NCBI RefSeq assembly: GCF_001639065.2
Contig: NZ_LQXO02000009.1
Location: forward strand, 186,001 to 250,000
From: Vibrio barjaei
GTDB lineage: Bacteria > Pseudomonadota > Gammaproteobacteria > Enterobacterales > Vibrionaceae
Direction: 5' to 3'
Length of the DNA: 64,000 nucleotides
Shown: positions 16,433-25,594 of the stretch, piece after piece
How the letters are laid out: each line of letters starts with the position of its first letter
Numbering within the stretch: position 1 is the stretch's first letter
Program-made: the position numbers and the translations under genes
Notes under the pieces: generated by a model
Databases searched by the model: none
Told to the model about the DNA's origin: nothing
Seen by the model: only the letters and a program-made list of their open reading frames with translations

Positions 16433-17563
16433 TCAAGCGACTCCTTTCTCTGCTTGTTGCTCGTTGTTTTTGCTACCAAAAAGCTTGAGGTAAGTGCGTT
16501 CTAGTGAAGGACGGAACATGTGCTCTAACGCACCTGAGAATAGAATCACTAGACCTTGCAACACCACGACGATATTTCGGTCAACGCCATATTCGAAACT
16601 AAGCTCGGCCCCACCTTGATATAAGAAACCAAATAGCAAACTGGCTAAGAGAACACCAACAGGATGGTTACGTCCCATGAGGGCAACCGCAATACCAGTA
16701 AAACCAAAGCCTTCAACGAAGTTGAGTTTGATTTGATGTAGTTCACCTTGCAGCACGTTCAAACCAAAGAAGCCCGCTAGCATGCCTGAGATAAGCATGG
16801 TGAGAACGATGATTTTTACGTACTTGATGCCGGCATAGCTTGCTGCTGAGGGGTTTGAACCGACAGAACGGATTTCGTACCCCCAACGTGAGTGCCACAT
16901 AAATAGCCAGACAAACACACAACACAAAAGCGCAAAAATGAAGCTCAAGTTCATTGGGCTCGGTGCCATTTCAATACCGACCACCGCGAGCATTTCATGC
17001 ATCTTTGGTAGCCAGCTTGACACGGCGAACACACGGCTTTCTGTTGCCATCGTGTTTTCAGGCTTCAAGATATCGACCAGTAGATACGCCATTAAAGAAG
17101 ATGCGATGAAGTTGAACATGATGGTCGTGATTACGATATGAGAACCGCGTTTTGCTTGAAGGTAAGCGGGAATGAACGCCCACGCAGCACCAAATAGACC
17201 GCCAGCAATAATGGCAACCGGGAAGACAATATACCAAGGTGCGTATTCGCCGAGAGTCAAACAGACCAAGCCAACGCCCAAGCCGCCGATATATGCTTGT
17301 CCTTCACCCCCGATGTTGAATAATCCCGCATGGAAGGCAACGGCCACAGCAAGGCCGGTAAAGATAAAGCCTGTCGCGTAGTACATGGTGTATCCAAAGC
17401 CTTCTGCATAGCCAAAGGCTCCCGTCCACATGACTTTTGCCGCGTCAATTGGGTTAATATCAATATAAATAAACAGCAGCGCCGATACCAAGAATGCAAC
17501 TAATACGTTGATAGCTGGCAGCAGTGCCACGGTTACCCAAGCGGGTACTTTTGCTTGGCTCAT
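16433..17563 (-). CDS. ABC nucleoside importer permease 1 (BMP-type system)
   Basis: 376-residue permease (NupP/YufP-like) with about 10 hydrophobic segments and the family stretch FHAGLFNIGGEGQAYIGGLG (about 77-96). It forms the membrane channel with the permease encoded directly downstream (2-base gap) and overlaps the ATPase gene by 4 bases (ATGA), indicating coupled translation. Together with the BMP binding protein it most likely imports purine and/or pyrimidine nucleosides. Confidence 0.88.
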   Translation of the reverse strand: MSQAKVPAWVTVALLPAINVLVAFLVSALLFIYIDINPIDAAKVMWTGAFGYAEGFGYTMYYATGFIFTGLAVAVAFHAGLFNIGGEGQAYIGGLGVGLVCLTLGEYAPWYIVFPVAIIAGGLFGAAWAFIPAYLQAKRGSHIVITTIMFNFIASSLMAYLLVDILKPENTMATESRVFAVSSWLPKMHEMLAVVGIEMAPSPMNLSFIFALLCCVFVWLFMWHSRWGYEIRSVGSNPSAASYAGIKYVKIIVLTMLISGMLAGFFGLNVLQGELHQIKLNFVEGFGFTGIAVALMGRNHPVGVLLASLLFGFLYQGGAELSFEYGVDRNIVVVLQGLVILFSGALEHMFRPSLERTYLKLFGSKNNEQQAEKGVA

Positions 17564-19140
17564 GCGCTTTCTCCTTGTGGCTCTGCGTGTTCCTTGGATG
17601 CTTTAAGATGCTCTGGCATAATATTGGCCATCATTAATCCCAGCGTTTTCTCATCGGCATCTTCAATGGAGACTTCACCGACGATAGAGCCATCAAAGAC
17701 CACCAAAATGCGATCAGATAGGCTTAGGATTTCATCCAGCTCAACCGAGACCAGCAAGACCGCTTTGTCTTCGTCACGTGCAGCAATGATTTGCTGGTGG
17801 ATGTATTCGATAGCACCGATATCTACCCCACGAGTTGGTTGACCGACCAAAAGTACATCTGGGTTCTGTTCCATTTCGCGCGCGATGACTAGCTTCTGTT
17901 GGTTACCACCGGAAAAGTTTGCGGTTTTTAATGTGGTGTCGTTAGGACGAACATCCCACTTATCCATGCTCTTCTGACAACACTCTTTAATGGCTTGCTT
18001 ATCTTGCAGTAAGCCTTTGTTGTACTGTGGTAAGTGGTGGTAGCCTAGGATATACGCTTCTTGAGCTTCGAACTTGTTGATAAGACCCTGCTTATGACGG
18101 TCTTCAGGAATATGACCAACACCAATGGCACGTACTTGTTGAGGGTCGAGAGGGCGGTGTTTGTCGATGTGGCTGCCATTAATCTCTATGCTGCCGGAAT
18201 AAGGCTTAATAATCCCAGACAGCAGACCAAGTATTTCTGATTGACCATTACCAGAAACACCAGCGATACCAACGACTTCACCCTGTCTGACGCCAAAGCT
18301 GATACTTTTGACGCGTTCAACACCTGCGTCATCAAAGAACTGTAACTTATCGACTTTGATAAGCTCTTTTTTCGGATTCGCTTCAGATTTATCCACTTTT
18401 AGGCGAACCTTGCGTCCCACCATGAGTTCTGCCAGCTGCTCTTTGTTCGTTTGTGCCGTCACCACGTGTTCGACCATTGTACCTTGGCGCATTACCGAAA
18501 TATTGTCAGTAATCGCCAGGACTTCACGCAGCTTGTGCGTAATGATCATGATGGTAGTGCCTTGAGCACGAAGTTTATCTAAGATACGGAAAAGGTGATC
18601 GGCTTCTTGGGGTGTGAGTACACCGGTTGGTTCATCAAGAATCAGGATTTTTGCGCCACGATACAGCGCTTTTAAGATTTCGACACGTTGCTGAAGACCA
18701 ACAGGCAGCTCGCCTACAACAGCATCAAGGGGAACTTCGAGCCCGTAATCCTGTGCTAACGCTTTCAGCTTTTTGCGCGCTTTACCTAAACTTTCATTTA
18801 GCTGCCATCCATCTTCGGCACCGAGAACAATGTTCTCTAATACGGTAAATGTTTCCACTAACATAAAGTGTTGGTGGACCATGCCAATACCTGCTTTGAT
18901 TGCTTCCTGAGAGTTCGCGGGCTTGTAAGGAGCGCCGTTCACCGTCATTTCACCAGCATCAGCATGATAAAATCCGTAAATAATACTCATAAGAGTGGAC
19001 TTGCCAGCACCATTTTCACCAATGATGCCGTGAATCGTGCCCTGAGGAACTCTAAGATCGATAGCTCGGTTAGCGTGAACGGCTCCAAAGCGTTTATCTA
19101 TCTGGTTAAGTTCGATGGCAATAGATTGTCCATTTGTCAC
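17560..19140 (-). CDS. ABC nucleoside importer ATPase, two nucleotide-binding domains
   Basis: 526-residue double ATPase of the sugar/nucleoside type (NupO/YufO-like). First domain: Walker [10 protein letters not shown] (about 40-48), degenerate signature (LPVGLQQR), Walker B LILDEPTGVL. Second domain: degenerate Walker A GVSGNGQSE (about 295-303), good signature FSGGNQQK, and Walker B LLVGQPTRGVD with Gln in place of the usual Asp-Glu; this asymmetry is normal for the family. It starts with GTG at 19140. Two hairpins separate it from the binding-protein gene. Confidence 0.9.
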   Translation of the reverse strand: MTNGQSIAIELNQIDKRFGAVHANRAIDLRVPQGTIHGIIGENGAGKSTLMSIIYGFYHADAGEMTVNGAPYKPANSQEAIKAGIGMVHQHFMLVETFTVLENIVLGAEDGWQLNESLGKARKKLKALAQDYGLEVPLDAVVGELPVGLQQRVEILKALYRGAKILILDEPTGVLTPQEADHLFRILDKLRAQGTTIMIITHKLREVLAITDNISVMRQGTMVEHVVTAQTNKEQLAELMVGRKVRLKVDKSEANPKKELIKVDKLQFFDDAGVERVKSISFGVRQGEVVGIAGVSGNGQSEILGLLSGIIKPYSGSIEINGSHIDKHRPLDPQQVRAIGVGHIPEDRHKQGLINKFEAQEAYILGYHHLPQYNKGLLQDKQAIKECCQKSMDKWDVRPNDTTLKTANFSGGNQQKLVIAREMEQNPDVLLVGQPTRGVDIGAIEYIHQQIIAARDEDKAVLLVSVELDEILSLSDRILVVFDGSIVGEVSIEDADEKTLGLMMANIMPEHLKASKEHAEPQGESA

Positions 19141-19161
19141 TAGATACTGCCTTATAATTAT

Positions 19162-19233
19162 ACGCCGCTGTTTTTAGGCAGCGGCGTTGTTATGTTTACT
19201 TAGCTTATTGATAATAAACAAAAATAAGCTGAG
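19162..19233 (-). promoter_or_regulatory. two intercistronic hairpins between binding-protein and ATPase genes
   Basis: Hairpin A: CTTAGCTTATT / AATAAGCTGAG (19199-19209 and 19223-19233, one G-U). Hairpin B: ACGCCGCTG / CAGCGGCGT (19162-19170 and 19179-19187, 8-base loop). Neither is followed by a clear T run in the leftward direction. Probably they protect the binding-protein mRNA 3' end or partly terminate, giving more binding protein than ATPase. Confidence 0.6.
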
Positions 19234-19256
19234 TCTTTCATTCTGAGCTAGGACGC

Positions 19257-20252
19257 TTAGAAGTTACACGTGTTATCAGACATGTAGTCGTGAACTTCGA
19301 TCTTACCAGCGATGATGTCCGCTTGAAGCGTATCTAGGTATGACTTCATTTCAGGTGTGATTAGGTCTTTGTTGTACTCGTCGTAAGCCCACTCAACTGC
19401 GCCTTCTTTTAGGCCAAGTACTTTGATGCCAGCTTCCCAAGTACCGTTTTCAGCGTCGTCCCAAGTGTTGTATGCAGCAACACCGACTTTCTTAACCATA
19501 GATGTCAGCATAGTGCCTGGCTGAAGGTGGTTTTGGTTTGAGTCAACACCGATTGCGTACTTACCAGCATCTTTAGCTGCTTGGTAAACACCCATGCCAG
19601 TACCGCCAGCTGCTGCATAGATTACGTCAACGCCTTTAGAGAATTGAGATTTAGCAAGCTCTGAACCTTTCGCTGGGTCAGCAAAGGCTGCAGGAGTAGA
19701 ACCTGTCATGTTTTGGAATGTTTCGATTTCTGGGTTCGCGTATTGTGCACCTTGACGGTAGCCACATTCGAACTTACGAATCAATGGGATATCCATACCA
19801 CCAACAAAACCTACTTTGCCAGTTTGAGAAGCCTTTGCTGCCAATGCACCAACAAGGAAAGAACCTTCGTGTTCTTTAAAGACGATAGATTGAACGTTCG
19901 GTTTATCAACGACCATATCGATGATCGTGAATTGAATATCAGGGAATTCAGTGGCAACTTTTTCTACAGCTGATGCCATGTTGAAGCCAACAGCAACAAT
20001 TGGAGTGAAGCCACGGCTTGCTAGACGACGAAGGCCTTGCTCACGTTGTGCTTCGTTTTGAGGTTCAAATTCACGAACTTTAATGCCTTTGTCCGCATTA
20101 AATACTTTTACACCGTTTTGGAAAACAGCTTCGTTGAATGATTTGTCAAATTTACCGGCTGTATCGTATACCACTGCTGGTTTCGCTGCGAATGCACCAA
20201 ATGAAGCTACTGCTACTGCGAGCGCAGACATTTTTAGAATAGTTTTTTTCAC
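19257..20252 (-). CDS. BMP family periplasmic nucleoside-binding protein
   Basis: 331-residue substrate-binding protein of the BMP (basic membrane protein/PnrA) family, first gene of the ABC importer operon. The GTG at 20252 is preceded by AAGGGA and gives a normal signal peptide (VKKTILKMSALAVAVASFGAFA, cleavage near 22); a longer frame to 20399 has no such N terminus. No lipobox cysteine precedes the mature part, so it is a soluble periplasmic protein. Family motifs include YDTAGKFDKSFNEA (about 29-42) and AAGGTGMGVYQAAKD (about 212-226). Members bind purine or other nucleosides. Confidence 0.88.
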   Translation of the reverse strand: MKKTILKMSALAVAVASFGAFAAKPAVVYDTAGKFDKSFNEAVFQNGVKVFNADKGIKVREFEPQNEAQREQGLRRLASRGFTPIVAVGFNMASAVEKVATEFPDIQFTIIDMVVDKPNVQSIVFKEHEGSFLVGALAAKASQTGKVGFVGGMDIPLIRKFECGYRQGAQYANPEIETFQNMTGSTPAAFADPAKGSELAKSQFSKGVDVIYAAAGGTGMGVYQAAKDAGKYAIGVDSNQNHLQPGTMLTSMVKKVGVAAYNTWDDAENGTWEAGIKVLGLKEGAVEWAYDEYNKDLITPEMKSYLDTLQADIIAGKIEVHDYMSDNTCNF

Positions 20253-20412
20253 GATCAATTCCCTTGTAGTGTCGAATGATGGGGCATCATTGACGATTCG
20301 ATAGGCTAGGCTCATTCCAGTTTTTAGGTGCCTAGAAAATGGTCGCATGTAAACGACACAGAAATGACGATAGAGACAATTTGTGTGGTTTACAAACAAT
20401 AGGCAACATTTT

Positions 20413-20424
20413 ATCGTTTGCGTA
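20413..20424. promoter_or_regulatory. PurR-like half box upstream of the BMP operon
   Basis: ATCGTTTGCGTA, reverse complement TACGCAAACGAT: nine consecutive matches to the left part of the PurR consensus ACGCAAACGTTTNCGT but a poor right half. About 160 bases upstream of the BMP GTG. Confidence 0.25.
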
Positions 20425-20530
20425 TATGAAAAAAAACCGCTTCTATCACAGCATTGAGGGGTAAGTCACAACTTAGTGATAAAACTCTAACTATTGCGCT
20501 ATCCTTTGTAACATAAGGATTTGAGATAAT

Positions 20531-20546
20531 ATCGATTGCAATCGAT
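20531..20546. repeat. 16-bp perfect palindrome between divergent genes
   Basis: ATCGATTGCAATCGAT, a perfect dyad, in the 318-base region (20253-20570) between the BMP gene and the divergent small gene at 20571. Size and position suggest an operator, but its binding protein is unknown. The rest of the region holds only the PurR-like half box at 20413 and the 12-bp palindrome at 20559. Confidence 0.6.
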
Positions 20547-20558
20547 TACATTTATTTA

Positions 20559-20570
20559 GGTAAATTTACC
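20559..20570 (+). promoter_or_regulatory. 12-bp palindrome covering the ribosome-binding site
   Basis: GGTAAATTTACC ends at the base before the ATG at 20571 and contains the only likely Shine-Dalgarno element (AGG). It could form a dimeric operator or influence translation initiation. Confidence 0.4.
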
Positions 20571-20693
20571 ATGGTTGAATTGCTCAAAAAGTGGCTTAAA
20601 AAATACGATGACTGGTGTGCCTCATTAGGGCTCACACCAGAGAATAAACGTAGTTGCGTACCCTACCGAAAAGAGCCAAAAGATGGTGATTGA
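20571..20693 (+). CDS. small DUF5363-like protein, 40 residues
   Basis: A 40-codon gene below usual length cut-offs: MVELLKKWLKKYDDWC followed by LGLTPENKRSCVPYRKEP and a short acidic end. This matches the pattern I know for DUF5363, a small Vibrio protein family (W-L-K-K ... W-C ... L-T-P-E-N-K-R-S-C-V-P-Y-R-x-E-P). The two cysteines and the basic amphipathic N terminus are notable. Its stop overlaps the start of the TatD-family gene by 11 bases, so the two are translationally coupled. Function unknown. Confidence 0.72.
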   Translation: MVELLKKWLKKYDDWCASLGLTPENKRSCVPYRKEPKDGD

Positions 20694-21462
20694 TAGCCAT
20701 TGCCACCTCGATCTATTGGCAAAGAAAAAAGACATAAACCAAGTGCTATTAGAGGCAGCAAAGGCTCAAGTTGCCGCTATCGTTGTACCTGGTATTAATG
20801 AGCAAAATTGGCTGACCATAAATAAGTTAGCCAGTGAGCATGCAATGGTGTATTTCGCGTTAGGGTTTCATCCCTTGTTTCTTAAGGAAGTGGATAATGA
20901 GTCTATCATTCGCTTAGAACAGCGTGTTGCTGAGTTGAAGAACAACCGTAAGCTTGTCGCAATAGGGGAGTGTGGTCTCGACTTCTATCAAGGTAGAGAA
21001 AACGAGCTTTTACAAAAATCACTTCTTATTGAGCAAATTCGCATTGCCAACCAGTACCAACTACCCATTATTCTTCATTGCAGGAAAGCACACCAAGATC
21101 TTATTGCCTTATTGAAACAGAATCCTCCTCTATATAGTGGTGTTATTCATGGATTCAGTGGCAGCTACCAGCAAGCGATGGATTACGTCAATCTCGGTTT
21201 AAAAATAGGTGTCGGTGGCGTCATTACTTATGAAAGAGCGCAAAAAACACGCTCTACTATCACTAATCTTCCGCTAGAAAGTTTGTTATTAGAGACGGAT
21301 GCGCCTGATATGCCTCTTTATGGATATCAAGGTCAGCCTAACGAGCCCAAAATGGTAAACTTGGTTCTATCATCGTTAAACATGCTGAGAAGTGAAAATG
21401 AGCAAACGGTTACGTCACAGCTACTGAAAAATAGCAAATTTACGTTTAATTTTTGTGACTAA
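20683..21462 (+). CDS. TatD family metal-dependent hydrolase (YjjV-like)
   Basis: 259-residue TIM-barrel metallo-hydrolase, the length of E. coli YjjV. Metal ligands of the family are visible: H6 and H8 in DSHCHLD, E92 in GECGLDF, H128 in ILHCRKA, H154 in VIHGFSG, and D205 in LETDAP. TatD proteins act as DNases or in quality control; which substrate applies to this branch is uncertain. Coupled to the small gene upstream; nupC starts 205 bases later under its own regulatory region. Confidence 0.87.
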   Translation: MVIDSHCHLDLLAKKKDINQVLLEAAKAQVAAIVVPGINEQNWLTINKLASEHAMVYFALGFHPLFLKEVDNESIIRLEQRVAELKNNRKLVAIGECGLDFYQGRENELLQKSLLIEQIRIANQYQLPIILHCRKAHQDLIALLKQNPPLYSGVIHGFSGSYQQAMDYVNLGLKIGVGGVITYERAQKTRSTITNLPLESLLLETDAPDMPLYGYQGQPNEPKMVNLVLSSLNMLRSENEQTVTSQLLKNSKFTFNFCD

Positions 21463-21482
21463 ATGTACTGTTAATTGTGAAT

Positions 21483-21498
21483 TCGAAAACGTTTGCAG
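21483..21498. promoter_or_regulatory. PurR/CytR-type operator upstream of nupC
   Basis: On the minus strand CTGCAAACGTTTTCGA, 13 of 16 matches to the PurR box ACGCAAACGTTTTCGT, with a perfect central AACGTT. It lies about 116 bases before the inferred transcription start of nupC. LacI-family members with similar half-sites (PurR, CytR) are both possible readers. Confidence 0.55.
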
Positions 21499-21506
21499 AG
21501 GTTAAT

Positions 21507-21522
21507 TGTGATCAGGATCGCA
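21507..21522. promoter_or_regulatory. CRP site upstream of nupC
   Basis: TGTGA-TCAGGA-TCGCA, 9 of 10 conserved positions of TGTGA-N6-TCACA. Centre about 92 bases before the inferred start. A second, half-conserved site (TGTGA-GGGGGG-TACTA) lies at 21559-21574, centre near -40. Confidence 0.6.
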
Positions 21523-21594
21523 AAATGGCGTGTATCTTTTATGTGTTCAAGACGAAAGTGTGAGGGGGGTACTACTTTCTTTTCTGTGGGTTTG

Positions 21595-21600
21595 TATAAT
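21595..21600 (+). promoter_or_regulatory. nupC promoter -10 element
   Basis: Perfect TATAAT with no good -35 hexamer 17 bases upstream (CTACTT), as expected for an activator-dependent promoter. nupC ATG lies 68 bases further with AAGGAAG before it. Confidence 0.55.
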
Positions 21601-21667
21601 CGCCCCCGCTTTTGAGCTTCAAATTTTGTTACACGCCAAATTATTAAATATAAGGAAGTCATAAACT

Positions 21668-22933
21668 ATGAGCCTGTTTATGAGCCTGGTTGGTATGGTT
21701 GTACTGATTCTTATCGCAGTACTTCTATCGGATAACCGCAAAGCTATTAATATCAGAACTGTGGCTGGCGCTTTTGCTATCCAATTTGCACTTGGTGCGT
21801 TTGTTCTTTATGTACCTTGGGGTCAAGAGATCCTACGTAGTTTCTCTGACGCTGTATCTAGCGTAATTAACTACGGTAACGACGGTACGTCATTCCTATT
21901 CGGTGGTCTTGTTTCTGACAAGATGTTCGAAGTATTCGGCGGCGGCGGTTTCATCTTCGCATTCCGTGTACTACCGACACTGATCTTCTTCTCTGCGCTT
22001 ATCTCGGTACTTTACTACCTAGGTGTGATGCAGTGGGTTATCAAGATTCTTGGTGGCGGTCTGCAAAAAGCACTAGGCACATCTCGTGCGGAATCTATGT
22101 CTGCTGCGGCAAACATCTTCGTAGGTCAAACTGAGGCTCCACTTGTTGTACGTCCTTTCGTGCCTAAGATGACTCAATCTGAGCTATTCGCTGTAATGTG
22201 TGGTGGTCTAGCTTCTATCGCTGGTGGTGTACTTGCGGGTTACGCGTCAATGGGCGTGCCAATCGAGTACCTAGTAGCAGCATCATTCATGGCAGCACCT
22301 GGTGGTCTTCTGTTTGCTAAGATCATCAAGCCAGAAACTGATGAGCCAATTGACCAGCTTCACAGTATGGAAGCGGAAGGTGAAGATAAGCCAGCCAACG
22401 TTATCGACGCAGCTGCGGGCGGTGCATCAGCAGGTCTTCAACTAGCTCTTAACGTAGGTGCAATGCTAATCGCATTCATCGGCCTTATCGCCCTAGTTAA
22501 CGGTATGCTTGGCGGCATCGGTGGCTGGATCGGTATGCCAGAACTACGTCTAGAAATGATTCTAGGTTGGATCTTCTCACCACTAGCATTCCTACTAGGT
22601 GTGCCATGGTCTGAAGCGACAATCGCTGGTGAGTTCATCGGTATGAAGACTGTTGCGAACGAATTCGTAGCATACGCGAACTTCGCACCATACCTAGGTG
22701 ACGCAGCACCAGTTGTTCTTTCTGAGAAAACTAAGGCAATCATCTCATTCGCTCTATGTGGTTTTGCGAACCTTTCTTCTATCGCAATCCTTCTAGGTGG
22801 TCTGGGTAGCCTTGCGCCTAAGCGTCGTGGTGATATCGCACGCATGGGTGTGAAAGCAGTAATCGCAGGTACGCTATCTAACTTGATGGCAGCAACGATT
22901 GCTGGTTTCTGTCTAAGCCTAGCTGGCATGTAA
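21668..22933 (+). CDS. nupC: NupC-type concentrative nucleoside transporter (vcCNT-like)
   Basis: 421-residue inner-membrane symporter of the CNT family, very like the structurally studied V. cholerae vcCNT (about 418 residues). It takes up nucleosides with Na+ (H+ in E. coli NupC). Features: about eight main helices with two re-entrant hairpins; the conserved FVGQTEAPL segment (about 154-162); LFGGLVS near 77-83; and [18 protein letters not shown] near the end (about 361-378). Codon use is strongly biased, pointing to high expression. It precedes deoCABD, so uptake and breakdown genes are neighbours, but a strong terminator and 449 bases separate them. Confidence 0.95.
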   Translation: MSLFMSLVGMVVLILIAVLLSDNRKAINIRTVAGAFAIQFALGAFVLYVPWGQEILRSFSDAVSSVINYGNDGTSFLFGGLVSDKMFEVFGGGGFIFAFRVLPTLIFFSALISVLYYLGVMQWVIKILGGGLQKALGTSRAESMSAAANIFVGQTEAPLVVRPFVPKMTQSELFAVMCGGLASIAGGVLAGYASMGVPIEYLVAASFMAAPGGLLFAKIIKPETDEPIDQLHSMEAEGEDKPANVIDAAAGGASAGLQLALNVGAMLIAFIGLIALVNGMLGGIGGWIGMPELRLEMILGWIFSPLAFLLGVPWSEATIAGEFIGMKTVANEFVAYANFAPYLGDAAPVVLSEKTKAIISFALCGFANLSSIAILLGGLGSLAPKRRGDIARMGVKAVIAGTLSNLMAATIAGFCLSLAGM

Positions 22934-22977
22934 TTGCTCGCGTAAAGGTTATTAGTATATAGACGCCGTATTAAATC

Positions 22978-23010
22978 GCCCCGTAGCAAGAAATTGCTGC
23001 GGGGCTTTTT
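22978..23010 (+). terminator. Rho-independent terminator after nupC
   Basis: 12-base arms GCCCCGTAGCAA / TTGCTGCGGGGC with one mismatch and a GAAA tetraloop, followed by a T run. Confidence 0.9.
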
Positions 23011-23382
23011 TGGTTTTAGGAGCCAGATAATTCCTAATGAATCGTTACTGGATAAGCGATTCAACGACTGAATGGAAGTTTTTTGAGAAGCAAACCGTTT
23101 GCGTTTTAATCAGCTCTACCGTTTTGAACGAGAGTCCTATACTGTATAGGCTACTAAGTAATTCTTTCGTGTTTTCGCGAAGCTTTATGTAGCCAGAGCC
23201 AGTTCTCACCAAGATAGGAATCAGGTGATTTTAACGAGCAGGTACTGTGCGGTGACAAGGATAGCAATTGGTCTTCAGCTTTAACCTAATAGCTGAGCCG
23301 AGTCTTCAAGGAACCAAGTCCGTTCATTTATTGCTGACGAGTTTGTCAGGTAATTAATTGAATATATTGACCGGAGATAGAA
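23011..23382 (+). promoter_or_regulatory. deo operon control region and long leader
   Basis: No gene is seen in these 372 bases. Signals visible: AAGCAAAC-C-GTTTGCGT (23088-23104), a PurR/CytR-like dyad with one extra central base; TTGAAC at 23124-23129; a dyad CCTATAC-T-GTATAGG at 23136-23150 that contains a TATACT element; and a weak stem CAGCT / AGCTG near 23277-23296. The deoC start is preceded by CGGAG. A long 5' leader is likely if transcription starts near 23150. Exact promoter not assigned. Confidence 0.4.
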
Positions 23383-24159
23383 ATGAGCGATTTAAAAGCA
23401 GCAGCTCTACGTGCACTAAAACTTATGGATCTAACCACGCTAAATGATGACGACACTAATGAAAAAGTGATCGCGCTATGTCATGACGCAAAATCGCCTG
23501 TGGGTAACACGGCGGCGATCTGTATTTATCCTCGCTTTATTCCTATTGCAAAGAAAACGCTACGCGAACAAGGTACACCAGAAGTACGTATCGCGACTGT
23601 GACTAACTTCCCTCACGGTAACGATGACATTGAAATTGCAGTAGCTGAGACTAAAGCAGCTGTTGCATACGGTGCAGACGAAGTGGACGTTGTATTCCCA
23701 TACCGCGCACTGATGGCTGGCAACGAAGAAGTAGGCTTCGAACTTGTTAAGCAATGTAAAGAAGCGTGTGGTGATATCCTTCTAAAAGTGATCATCGAAA
23801 CTGGTGAGCTTAAAGAAGAAGCGCTTATCAAGAAAGCTTCAGAAATCTGTATTAAAGCAGGCGCGGACTTTATCAAAACATCAACAGGTAAAGTGCCAGT
23901 TAACGCTACTCCTGAGTACGCGCGCATGATGTTAGAAGTGATTCGCGATATGGGTGTTGCTGAGAAAGTTGGCTTTAAGCCTGCTGGTGGCGTTCGTACT
24001 GCGGAGGATGCTGCTGCTTATCTAGCAATGGCTGATGACATTCTAGGTGCAGATTGGGCAGACAACATGCACTACCGTTTTGGTGCCTCTAGCCTTCTAA
24101 CTAATCTCCTGAATACATTAGAAGTAACAGACGAAACTGCAGATCCATCTGCATATTAA
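23383..24159 (+). CDS. deoC: DeoC, deoxyribose-phosphate aldolase
   Basis: Class I aldolase that splits 2-deoxyribose 5-phosphate into acetaldehyde and glyceraldehyde 3-phosphate, the last step of deoxynucleoside breakdown. 258 residues (E. coli 259). The Schiff-base lysine is K165 in DFIKTSTGK, and the second catalytic lysine lies in GFKPAGGVR (near 197-205); D100 lies in GADEVDVV. First gene of deoC-deoA-deoB-deoD; deoA follows after 85 bases. Confidence 0.97.
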   Translation: MSDLKAAALRALKLMDLTTLNDDDTNEKVIALCHDAKSPVGNTAAICIYPRFIPIAKKTLREQGTPEVRIATVTNFPHGNDDIEIAVAETKAAVAYGADEVDVVFPYRALMAGNEEVGFELVKQCKEACGDILLKVIIETGELKEEALIKKASEICIKAGADFIKTSTGKVPVNATPEYARMMLEVIRDMGVAEKVGFKPAGGVRTAEDAAAYLAMADDILGADWADNMHYRFGASSLLTNLLNTLEVTDETADPSAY

Positions 24160-24244
24160 TCTGAGCCTTTTTGTTGGTGGCTGATTTCCAGCCACCACTA
24201 TTCCCTCTATCCCTATAACCCAAGCTTAGACTGGGGAGGTACTA

Positions 24245-25579
24245 ATGTATTTACCACAAGAAATTATTCGTAAAAAACGTGATGGCCAAGAGCTAACTGC
24301 TGAAGAAATTAATTTCTTCATCCAAGGTGTTGCCAAGGACACCGTATCTGAAGGTCAGATTGCTGCCTTTGCAATGACCATCTTTTTTAATGAAATGACT
24401 ATGCCAGAGCGTATTGCTCTTACATGTGCAATGCGTGATTCTGGCATGGTTATCGATTGGGGCCACATGAACTTCGGTGGTCCGATTGTTGATAAACACT
24501 CAACAGGTGGCGTTGGTGATGTAACATCACTGATGCTTGGTCCTATGATTGCTGCATGTGGTGGCTTTGTACCGATGATTTCTGGTCGTGGTCTGGGTCA
24601 TACGGGTGGCACGCTGGACAAACTAGAATCTATTCCTGGCTATGACATTACGCCAACCAATGACGTGTTTGGTGAAGTGACTAAAGACGCTGGTGTAGCG
24701 ATTATCGGTCAAACTGGCGATCTTGCGCCGGCTGATAAGCGTGTTTATGCGACTCGTGATATCACTGCAACGGTTGACAATATTTCTCTGATTACTGCGT
24801 CTATCTTATCGAAGAAACTGGCGGCAGGTCTTGAATCACTAGTGATGGATGTAAAAGTCGGTTCTGGTGCTTTCATGCCAACTTATGAAGCATCAGAAGA
24901 GTTAGCCAACTCTATCGTTGCCGTAGCTAACGGTGCTGGCACTAAGACTACGGCTATCCTTACCGATATGAATCAAGTGCTTGCTTCTTCTGCAGGTAAT
25001 GCAGTTGAGGTTCGTGAGGCAGTACAATTCTTGACGGGTGAATACCGCAACCCACGTTTGTATGAAGTGACGATGGCACTTTGTAGCGAAATGTTGGTGC
25101 TAGCGAAGTTAGCTGAGAACACTAAGCAAGCAGAAGCTAAGCTGAATGAAGTACTTGATAACGGTAAAGCGGCTGAGTGCTTTGGCAAAATGGTCAAAGG
25201 TTTAGGCGGCCCAGCAGACTTCGTTGAAAACTACGATAATTACCTAGAGAAAGCGGAAATTATCAAGCCAGTATACGCTGACAATGAAGGTATTGTTTCA
25301 GCGATGGATACTCGAGCGATCGGTATGGCTGTAGTTGGCATGGGTGGTGGTCGCCGCGTGGCAACAGATACCATCGACTACGCAGTAGGCTTTGACCAAT
25401 TTATTCGATTGGGTGAGAAAGCAAGCGCAGACAAACCACTAGCTGTTATCCATGCGCGTAATGAAGCGCAATGGCAAGAAGCAGCAAATGCATTGAAAGC
25501 CGCAATGACAATCGGTGAGCAAGCTTACGTAGAAACGCCTTGTGTGTACCGCCAGATTCGAGCGGAAGATCTCGCATAA
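24245..25579 (+). CDS. deoA: DeoA, thymidine phosphorylase
   Basis: Converts thymidine (and deoxyuridine) plus phosphate to the free base and 2-deoxyribose 1-phosphate. 444 residues (E. coli 440). The phosphate-binding motif [10 protein letters not shown] is at 83-92 and the pyrimidine phosphorylase signature [16 protein letters not shown] at 113-128. A good ribosome-binding site (GGGGAGG) precedes the ATG; deoB starts 15 bases after the stop. Confidence 0.97.
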   Translation: MYLPQEIIRKKRDGQELTAEEINFFIQGVAKDTVSEGQIAAFAMTIFFNEMTMPERIALTCAMRDSGMVIDWGHMNFGGPIVDKHSTGGVGDVTSLMLGPMIAACGGFVPMISGRGLGHTGGTLDKLESIPGYDITPTNDVFGEVTKDAGVAIIGQTGDLAPADKRVYATRDITATVDNISLITASILSKKLAAGLESLVMDVKVGSGAFMPTYEASEELANSIVAVANGAGTKTTAILTDMNQVLASSAGNAVEVREAVQFLTGEYRNPRLYEVTMALCSEMLVLAKLAENTKQAEAKLNEVLDNGKAAECFGKMVKGLGGPADFVENYDNYLEKAEIIKPVYADNEGIVSAMDTRAIGMAVVGMGGGRRVATDTIDYAVGFDQFIRLGEKASADKPLAVIHARNEAQWQEAANALKAAMTIGEQAYVETPCVYRQIRAEDLA

Positions 25580-25594
25580 GCGTGAGGAGAAATT

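Noticed and set aside
23151..23382. Riboswitch in the deoC leader
   Set aside because: No recognisable purine, preQ1 or other riboswitch core and no terminator-antiterminator pair was seen.
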